From: JASHUC01 sp963849095
GTDB lineage: Bacteria > Pseudomonadota > Gammaproteobacteria > Steroidobacterales > Steroidobacteraceae
DNA length: 64,000 nucleotides
Assembly: GCA_963849095.1 (NCBI GenBank)
Contig: CAWKGA010000008.1
Coordinates: forward strand, 558,001 to 622,000
Direction: 5' to 3'
Below the pieces are notes generated by a model that saw only the letters and a list, made by a program, of their open reading frames with translations, did not search any database and had not been told where the DNA came from. Shown here one piece after another: positions 57,886-64,000 of this stretch. A program made the position numbers and the translations under genes. Each line of letters starts with the position of its first letter. The stretch's first letter is position 1.

Positions 57886-60579
57886 TCAGGCGGAGGTCGC
57901 GCTCTGCGCGCTATCCGCAGGCAGCGTCAGGGTCATGACGGTTCCCTGACCATCGGGGCCACTATCCGCGGTGATCTCACCGCCCATCGCTTCGATGAAG
58001 CCCTTGCAGATGGGCAAGCCGAGCCCCGAGCCTGCGTTCTCGACCTGCCCGGCCTGGTAGGACGGGTCGAATACCCGCTTGCGATCGGCGTCGGGAATGG
58101 CGGGTCCGAGGTCGGCGATGACGATGCGCACGCGATCGTCCACATAAGATGCCGCGATACGGATCGGGGAGGCGGCGGGCGAACGTAGCGCCCCATTTTC
58201 GAGCAGATTGACCAGGATTTTCCCGAGCAAGGCGGTATCCGCGCGTACGGGCGGCAGCTCAGCCGGTAGGCTCACATCGAGTTGCCGTGCCCGCAGGAGC
58301 GTTGCCAACTCGCGGATTGCAGCGTTCACGGCAGCCGAGAGCGGCACGGCCGAGAGCTGCGGCGTGAGCGCGCCATAGCTCAGGCGTGTCATGTCGATGA
58401 GGTTGTTGAGGAACCGGCTCAACTGCTCGGCCTGCTGGGACGCCGTATCGATGAGCCCCCGGCGATCCGGGGGCGCGAGCTTGCCTTCCGGATTACGCAG
58501 CGTGGTGAGGCTGCTCATGAGCGACACGAGCGGTGCACGCAGATCGTGGGAGACCGATGCGAGGATTGCCGCACGCAGGGTCTCGGCCTCCCGGTTGACG
58601 CGGGCATCGGTCGAGATTCTCTGCAGCCTGAATCGCTCGAGCGCGGTGGCGAGCTGAGCGCGCAGTGAGAACAGCAAGCGCCGCTCCTCGGCTCCGAAGC
58701 GCTTGGAAGCCGTTCTCGCCTCGACGGCCACCACGGCGAGTGTCTGGCCTCCGGTATCGACGGGCACGAAATGCCACCCTGCATTCGGCAAAGTCGCCGT
58801 CGCCGATCCGGCGGGCTGTCGATGCACGAGTGCCCACTCCGCAGCGGCCCGGTCAACGTCGCTGAACACATCGGGGCGATCGAGCTGCGCCGGTACTTCG
58901 ATCTTGGCTTCCGGCATCGCGCGGAGCAGGAGCGCACGCGCGCCAAACAGCTCCTTCAGGCCCCGTTGCGCCGCGTTGATGAGGTCGCGCTCGTCGACGG
59001 CCGTCGCAATTCGCCGCGAGAAGTCAAACAGCACCTCCACTCGCGAGGTGTTGCGGCGGGCTTCGGCGGCTTGCTGCCGCAGCCGGCCCGCGAGCTGACC
59101 GACGACGATCGATACGACGAGAAAGGCGATGAGGGTGGTCGCATCCTCTGGCCGAGACATGCCGAGGGTGAATCGCGGCTCCGTGAAGAGGAACCGGTAG
59201 AGAATGAAGCTGAGCACACTGCTGACCAGGGCGGCGCTCAGGCCCAGGAATCCGCCGGCGAAGGTCACCGCGAGGAGGAAGATGAGCGCGAGATTGTAGA
59301 CGTTGAGCCAGCCCTCGAGCGCCCAGGCGATGCCGGCCGCGCCTGCGGCGAGCGCTGCGGCAATGGCGGTCTCGCGTAGCCCTGGGAGACGGTCGACCCA
59401 CGTACTCGTCACCCAAGGACGCGGCGTTTTGTCGGCCTCATCCTCGTCGCTCGACGCCACGGTGACTTCGAAGCCTGTCGCGTGGGCGACGAGCCAGTCT
59501 GCGAGACTGCCGCGCTGCATCCGTCTCCAGAACGCACCGCGGGGCCGTCCGACCAGGATCTGCGCTGCATTGTGCTGCCGGGCGTACTCGAGAAGCTCGG
59601 TTCCGACGCGCAGACCGGAGACCGTGGCCGTGTCGCCTCCGAGCTGCTCGGCGAGCGCCAGGTTCGCTTCCAATTGCCCACGCTGCGTAGAGGTGAGCGG
59701 CCGGCTGATGGTTTGCACGAACAGCGCCGTCCAGGGCACGTGCCGCTGCTCGGCGAGTCGCTTTGCCGTGCGCACCAGACCTGCGCTCGCTTCCGTCGCG
59801 TCGATGCATGCGATGAGACCGCCGCGGGTGGGCCAGGGCCCGGCGATCGCATGTGCGCGCTGGTAGGTCGCGATCTCCTCGTCCAGGCGCCCCGCGGCGG
59901 CTCGAAAAGAGAGCTCGCGCAGGGCGAGGAGATTGCCTCGCGAGAAGAAATTTGCGATGGCGTTGCGAGCCTGCTCGGGGACGTACACCTTGCCCTGCCG
60001 CATCCGCTCGAGGAGGTCGTCGGGAGGCAGGTCGATGAGCTCCACGTCGGCAGCGATCTCGAGAACACTGTCCGGAACCGTTTCGCGCACCTCGATGCCG
60101 GTGATTCGCGCTACGAGGTCCTTGTAGCTCTCGAGATGTTGAACGTTTAGCGTCGAGTAGACGCTGATACCGGCATCGAGCAGTTCCTGTACGTCCTGAT
60201 AGCGCTTGGCGTGGCGGCACCCGGGGATGTTGGTGTGCGCGAGCTCATCGACGAGCACGAGCTGTGGGCGCCGCGCGAGGATCGCGTCGAGATCCAGCTC
60301 ATCGAAGGTACGGCGGCGATACTCGAGCGTCCGCCGCGGTACGACAGTGAGACCCTCGAGCAGCGCTGCGGTCTCGGTCCGGCCGTGGGTCTCGACGATC
60401 CCCACGACGACATCCGTGCCGTCGGCGCGCTTGCGTCGCGCCGCGGAGAGCATCTCGTAAGTCTTGCCGACGCCCGGCGCAGCGCCGAGAAAGATCTTGA
60501 GACGGCCGCGATCGTTGCGGCCCCCTTCAGCGAGCAGTGCATCGGGCGAGGGGCGAAGGGCGGTCGAGGTCTCGTTCAT
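57886..60579 (-). CDS. kdpD: Orphan KdpD-type sensor histidine kinase
   Basis: 897 residues from the ATG at 60579 (typical start leading to RPSPDALLAEG). KdpD N-domain with Walker A GAAPGVGKT (32-40) and VLVDELAHTNIPG; Usp-like domain (about 245-370); four transmembrane helices (about 400-500); GAF (about 520-640); HisKA with His678 in SVSHDLRAP; HATPase_c. The catalytic domain departs from consensus: G1 box DLGPA instead of DNGPG, and VFDPSYQ at the F box. KdpD/KdpE controls the KdpFABC potassium pump, but neither kdpE nor kdpFABC is present in the window; the next gene downstream is the TonB receptor. Confidence 0.9.
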   Translation of the reverse strand: MNETSTALRPSPDALLAEGGRNDRGRLKIFLGAAPGVGKTYEMLSAARRKRADGTDVVVGIVETHGRTETAALLEGLTVVPRRTLEYRRRTFDELDLDAILARRPQLVLVDELAHTNIPGCRHAKRYQDVQELLDAGISVYSTLNVQHLESYKDLVARITGIEVRETVPDSVLEIAADVELIDLPPDDLLERMRQGKVYVPEQARNAIANFFSRGNLLALRELSFRAAAGRLDEEIATYQRAHAIAGPWPTRGGLIACIDATEASAGLVRTAKRLAEQRHVPWTALFVQTISRPLTSTQRGQLEANLALAEQLGGDTATVSGLRVGTELLEYARQHNAAQILVGRPRGAFWRRMQRGSLADWLVAHATGFEVTVASSDEDEADKTPRPWVTSTWVDRLPGLRETAIAAALAAGAAGIAWALEGWLNVYNLALIFLLAVTFAGGFLGLSAALVSSVLSFILYRFLFTEPRFTLGMSRPEDATTLIAFLVVSIVVGQLAGRLRQQAAEARRNTSRVEVLFDFSRRIATAVDERDLINAAQRGLKELFGARALLLRAMPEAKIEVPAQLDRPDVFSDVDRAAAEWALVHRQPAGSATATLPNAGWHFVPVDTGGQTLAVVAVEARTASKRFGAEERRLLFSLRAQLATALERFRLQRISTDARVNREAETLRAAILASVSHDLRAPLVSLMSSLTTLRNPEGKLAPPDRRGLIDTASQQAEQLSRFLNNLIDMTRLSYGALTPQLSAVPLSAAVNAAIRELATLLRARQLDVSLPAELPPVRADTALLGKILVNLLENGALRSPAASPIRIAASYVDDRVRIVIADLGPAIPDADRKRVFDPSYQAGQVENAGSGLGLPICKGFIEAMGGEITADSGPDGQGTVMTLTLPADSAQSATSA

Positions 60580-60860
60580 GGAGATGATGTCGCTTGGCTC
60601 CGGCTCAGGTCGGCGCGAGCAGATAAGCCATCCCGGCGGCAGCGGCACCGGGCATCCCTGCCGCGTTTGAGGGCGGCAGTATCGGCCATTTCATTGTCGC
60701 GGGTAGCCCCCCTGGCCACGCCGCGGAGGGGATGTGCGTCGTCGAGCGGTGGCCTCGCCGCACCTCGGTCGACGAGAGCAAGCAGATTCAGTGACTTAGC
60801 TCGCTTTGGCGAGGCGGATGATAAGGCCTGGGAGGCAGAGTCACGCAATGATGGTCCGGA

Positions 60861-61397
60861 TCAGAGTGCCGCCTCTACGGCGTCGAACAGCCCACGAAGA
60901 CCAAAGGAGACGTCGACGATCGTGCCGTTCACGAAAAAGCCCGGGGTCGCGCGAACATGGCTGAGGCGACCGGTGTCGATATGGTCGCGGATACGCTGCA
61001 AGTAGACCTCGTCGTCCATGTCTGCCGCGAATCGAGCTTGGTCAAGCTCAAGCTTCTTGGCATGGCCAAACAGGTGCTTGCGGTCGAGGTGCGTCTGATG
61101 CTCAAAGAGCAGGTCGTGCATGGACCAGAAGCGGCCTTGTGCTCCCGCGCATTCGGCGGCCTCGGCCGCCTGAATGGCATGGGGATGGGCCATTTCCTGA
61201 GGGAAGTGGCGGAAAGCGAATAGAACGCGATTCTGGAAACGCTCGAGAAGCAGCTTTACCGCCGGAGCGGCTTGCTTGCAGGTCGGGCATTCGAAGTCGC
61301 CGTACTCCACCACGGTCACAGGGGCGTGAGGATCTCCGAGAACGTGGTCGTTGCTGTTTACGGGCAGCGTCAGATCAGCGGGGCGGTGGGTAGCCAT
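60861..61397 (-). CDS. DsbA-family thioredoxin-fold protein, cytoplasmic
   Basis: 178 residues, no signal peptide. DsbA/FrnE-type thioredoxin fold with inserted helical domain: VVEYGDFECPTCKQ carries a CPTC active site (Cys38, Cys41), FAFRHFPQEMAHPHAIQAAEAAEC follows, and the cis-Pro loop is ATPGFFVNG. Oxidoreductases of this group act on unknown cytoplasmic thiols, often in stress defence. 281 bases upstream of kdpD on the same strand. Confidence 0.9.
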   Translation of the reverse strand: MATHRPADLTLPVNSNDHVLGDPHAPVTVVEYGDFECPTCKQAAPAVKLLLERFQNRVLFAFRHFPQEMAHPHAIQAAEAAECAGAQGRFWSMHDLLFEHQTHLDRKHLFGHAKKLELDQARFAADMDDEVYLQRIRDHIDTGRLSHVRATPGFFVNGTIVDVSFGLRGLFDAVEAAL

Positions 61398-61642
61398 CGA
61401 AGAGCAATCCCATGCTGAGCGGAGGATGTTGCGCGTTGTGAGAGGGGTTGCGCGCCGCCATCGGTCGGCGACCGCGCAGGGCGCGAGGGCTTCGTGATTG
61501 CAATCTCGGGCGGAACCGTCTCAGAGGGCTCTCTGAAGCAGTGTCAGTATCTTACCAAACGTGGCCCGCGCGGAACAGGCTGGCGCATTCGGCTGCAGTG
61601 GCGTAAAACGCCGGCCCTCTCATGACGCCAGGGGGTGCCCGC

Positions 61643-63226
61643 ATGCCCAGGAGACCGCTGTCCGGGGAGATTCGGTCGCTGCGTGCCGTTCGGGACAATC
61701 CGGCTCTGCCTGCACTGGTCCAGTCACTTCCCGCGCGGGAACTGGCGCAGCTCTGCGGACGCATCGGAGTGGGCGATGCAATGCACATCATGGCGCTTGC
61801 GCCTGCCGAGCGGCTCGTTCGGGCCCTCGAGGCGAGTGTGTGGAAGAGCCCCCGGCCGGGAGTACCCGAGGTCTTCGACGCGCGCGAGCTCGTCGATTGG
61901 ATCTGCGCGTGGCTGGACATCGGGGCGGGGTTCACTGCGGAACGGCTCGCGGCAGTACCGGACAAAGATCTGACGCTCTACCTGTCGCAAGTGGCGACCG
62001 TCACGACGGCGGTGATGTGGGGCTTCGAGCGCTCGACGGAAATCGGAGATCTGGATCGGATCTATGCGCCGTCGCACGACGAAACGGCCTATGGGCCGTA
62101 CGTCGTGCGCGCGAAGCGGAACGAGGACTGGGAAACCTTGCACGGCGCGCTGGATGCGATGTGGTCGGATGCTCCGGAGCGCCTGCTGCATCTATTCGCC
62201 CAGTTGAGCGGCGATGAATCCATGCTGGCGCCGCAGCGAGACCGCGAGAGCTCGAACGATGACGTCGTCTCGGCACGCGAGAGTGCTCGTGAGCGGCGGG
62301 GTTACGTGACGGCAAGCGGCGCTCGGGCCTTTCTCGCCTTGGCGAGGAGTCCACTCGAGGAGCTGGCGGCTTTGTCAGAGTACGACCTGGAGACGCGGCG
62401 GCATCTTGCCGGACTGGCCGATGATCTCCGAGAAGACACCGAGAGCCCGGACGGAGGAGTGGCCGCGGAGGGTGGGAAGTCAGCCATACCCGCTGCGGAC
62501 TGGGGTGACCTAGGGGCGTTGCACACTGCACTGGAGGAAGCGGGACTTCTCGACCCGCCGCCCGATAGGCTGCTGCTGGCGCATGAGGCGACATCGAGGC
62601 AGCTTCCGATCGTCAAGCTCGTGCAGGCACTCGCCGAGAAAGATGAAGTGGAGTTCCATGCGCGGGGTCGGGAACTCGCGTATCTGAGCAGCGTGCTAGT
62701 CGCAGGGATTGCAGTTGACAGCGCCGTGCTGAGTCCTACGGAAGCACGCAGCGCGGCACTTGCGACGTGTAACCTCGGGCTGGAGACGTTGACGTCACAC
62801 GGTGAGCGGGTCCGGATCGATCGTGAGCCCGGGCTCGTGCGTCTGTTTCTGGTGGGCCTTAGCGTGGTGAGCGCCCTGCCGGGCAGAGTCGTAGAGTCCT
62901 TCGTGCAGCGCCTGAAGACGCTGAAGGAGGCGAGTCCTGAGCCGCTGCACGAGTGGCTCGTGGAGCAGGCGGAAGTGTCGGTCGCGGATCTGAGCGACGC
63001 CGTCGGGCGGGGGGATTTCGAGGCGGCGCGTGAGGCGACGCTGGCGCTCTGCTTCGTGTTCGAGCCGCGCGCGTGCCGGGCTGTTGTGCCGCTGCTCGAT
63101 GAGCTGCCTCGGGTGGGGACGGGCGATGGCGGAGCGGCGATGTGGATCGACTCGGTGGCGACCATTGCGGGTGCTGCGGAGCTGCTGCGCGGCATTGCCG
63201 CGAAGCGACGGCGCAGATCCCCGTAG
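61643..63226 (+). CDS. Large hypothetical protein (DUF6178-like?)
   Basis: About 527 residues from the ATG at 61643, which has AGGGGG eight bases upstream; an ATG at 61622 adds seven residues without such a site. Entirely helical-looking, Ala/Leu/Glu-rich, no membrane segment. Residues 20-135 (LVQSLPARELAQLCGRIG, VFDARELVDWICAWLDIG, LTLYLSQVATVTTAVMW) recall proteins annotated as DUF6178, but I recall this pattern only loosely. A low-conservation acidic stretch lies around 195-215. No catalytic motif recognised. Divergent from the DsbA-like gene; convergent with the PEBP gene. Confidence 0.6.
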   Translation: MPRRPLSGEIRSLRAVRDNPALPALVQSLPARELAQLCGRIGVGDAMHIMALAPAERLVRALEASVWKSPRPGVPEVFDARELVDWICAWLDIGAGFTAERLAAVPDKDLTLYLSQVATVTTAVMWGFERSTEIGDLDRIYAPSHDETAYGPYVVRAKRNEDWETLHGALDAMWSDAPERLLHLFAQLSGDESMLAPQRDRESSNDDVVSARESARERRGYVTASGARAFLALARSPLEELAALSEYDLETRRHLAGLADDLREDTESPDGGVAAEGGKSAIPAADWGDLGALHTALEEAGLLDPPPDRLLLAHEATSRQLPIVKLVQALAEKDEVEFHARGRELAYLSSVLVAGIAVDSAVLSPTEARSAALATCNLGLETLTSHGERVRIDREPGLVRLFLVGLSVVSALPGRVVESFVQRLKTLKEASPEPLHEWLVEQAEVSVADLSDAVGRGDFEAAREATLALCFVFEPRACRAVVPLLDELPRVGTGDGGAAMWIDSVATIAGAAELLRGIAAKRRRRSP

Positions 63227-63254
63227 CACGGCACAAAATGCAGTCAATGTCCGC

Positions 63255-63857
63255 CTAGTTGGTGGGAGGCGGACTCGGCCGCGGCGGGCTGCGATATCGG
63301 CCGACATAAGCGGCCTTCGCGACCGTCTTCCCCTTCATGGCGGCCATGAGCTCGGCGCGGCTTGCGGTCGCGGGAATGTCGAGCTTCGAATTCAACGCGT
63401 ACAGTTCGAAGATGTAGTGGTGATAGGGGGAGCCCGGAGGGGGGGACGGACCCATGTAGGCGTTTTGGCCCGCGAGGTTCCTGCCCATCACCGAGCCCTC
63501 TGGGAGGCTGCCTTCGGGGATACCGTTCGCTGACGCCGGAATGTTCCAGGCCATCCAGTGCAGTACGTCATCCGTGCCGCCGCCGATCGCGACATCGACG
63601 TCGTGAAGTATGATCGCGTAGGTCACCGTCCCTTCGGGCGCACCGGAGAATGTGAAGCCCGGCTGGACGCCGCCGCGGCCGGCGTACTTCTGCGGGAGAA
63701 TGCCGCCGTCTTCGAATGCGGTGGTCTGCATCATCAGGGGCGGGAGTCTGAATCCCCCCCTGGCCCTGGCACGCGGCGCTTGCGCTTGTGCGGCACTGGC
63801 ACCGAGCAGTATGAGTGCCAGGAACACAGACAGTGCACTGAAAGACTTGGTACCCAT
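63255..63857 (-). CDS. YbhB/YbcL (PEBP) family secreted protein
   Basis: 200 residues. Signal peptide (FSALSVFLALILLGASAAQA, cleavage near 25). Phosphatidylethanolamine-binding-protein fold: FEDGGILPQKYAGRGG, FTFSGAPEGTVTYAIILHDVDVA, the VLHWMAWNIPAS motif with the ligand-site His, MGPSPPPGSPYHHYIFELYAL. The bacterial members are called Raf kinase inhibitor-like for fold only; physiological ligand unknown. AAGGGG precedes the ATG. The 143 bases downstream to the window end hold no recognised gene. Confidence 0.92.
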   Translation of the reverse strand: MGTKSFSALSVFLALILLGASAAQAQAPRARARGGFRLPPLMMQTTAFEDGGILPQKYAGRGGVQPGFTFSGAPEGTVTYAIILHDVDVAIGGGTDDVLHWMAWNIPASANGIPEGSLPEGSVMGRNLAGQNAYMGPSPPPGSPYHHYIFELYALNSKLDIPATASRAELMAAMKGKTVAKAAYVGRYRSPPRPSPPPTN

Positions 63858-64000
63858 GAAAGTCCCCTTGCTTGTTCTGGAATAGGCAAGAGAGCGTAGC
63901 GCAAATCACGGGCGGCTGTCTGCACTCGCCCGACGCAGGTCCTTGCCCTGGGCGAAAACGTCCCGCCGCTCGCAGGGCACTTCGGTCGCGGACGCTAACC

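Noticed and set aside
1..64000. tRNA/rRNA genes, CRISPR arrays, insertion sequences, prophage genes, attachment sites
   Set aside because: Looked for T-loop signatures, repeated direct repeats, transposase/integrase motifs and flanking inverted repeats; none seen by eye.

Overview
This is a GC-rich bacterial chromosome segment. Gene content and order point to a gammaproteobacterium outside the enterics: nusA/infB-type operon, yciB-bolA neighbourhood, trpS-scpAB-rluB, ubiG-phosphatase-yciK, gyrA-serC-pheA-aroA-cmk-rpsA-ihfB-lapB, dksA-gluQ, and SMC-ScpAB rather than MukBEF. The high GC, PhaR, a class II-like EPSP synthase and a cysteine-poor DksA suit a Xanthomonadales/Nevskiales/Steroidobacter-like lineage. 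That placement is inference. I saw no tRNA, rRNA, insertion sequence, CRISPR array or prophage gene.

Layout. 0-4 kb: infB 3' end, rbfA, truB, rpsO, pnp (translation and RNA processing). 4-7 kb: phaR, then queF, dksA and gluQ on the minus strand. 7-13 kb: smc, zipA, ligA (chromosome structure, division, replication). 13-15 kb: a parvulin lipoprotein, bolA and yciB on the minus strand. 15-20 kb: a YciO/Sua5-family protein, trpS, scpA, scpB and an RluB-like protein. 20-25 kb, minus strand: an amidohydrolase-like gene, ubiG, a HAD phosphatase, rmuC, a squalene/phytoene-synthase-like gene and yciK. 25-37 kb: gyrA, serC, serA-like, pheA, aroA, cmk, rpsA, ihfB, lapB, galU. 38-43 kb: two small unknowns, a LOG-family gene and the cysJI sulfite reductase operon. 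43-48.5 kb: slt, then an accessory oxidoreductase group (aldo/keto reductase, TauD/TfdA dioxygenase, SDR, small zinc-ribbon protein).

48.6-60.6 kb is a signalling region. A REC-GAF-GGDEF(degenerate)-EAL protein is divergent from a tightly coupled operon: a periplasmic YfiR-like protein, a hybrid histidine kinase whose input region resembles that of YfiN, and a REC-histidine kinase. A TonB-dependent receptor converges on this operon, and an orphan KdpD follows. The arrangement looks like the YfiBNR design with the diguanylate cyclase output replaced by a phosphorelay; it is my best candidate for an under-described system. 60.8-64 kb: a cytoplasmic DsbA-like protein, a 527-residue unknown and a secreted PEBP-family protein.

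A second theme is enzyme folds that have lost catalytic residues: the RluB-like protein lacks the catalytic Asp, the MtaD-like amidohydrolase lacks most metal ligands, the squalene-synthase-like protein lacks the Asp-rich motifs, DksA keeps one of four zinc cysteines, and one GGDEF motif is GGTFA. gluQ has no ATG/GTG/TTG start, but an ACG sits behind a strong Shine-Dalgarno sequence.
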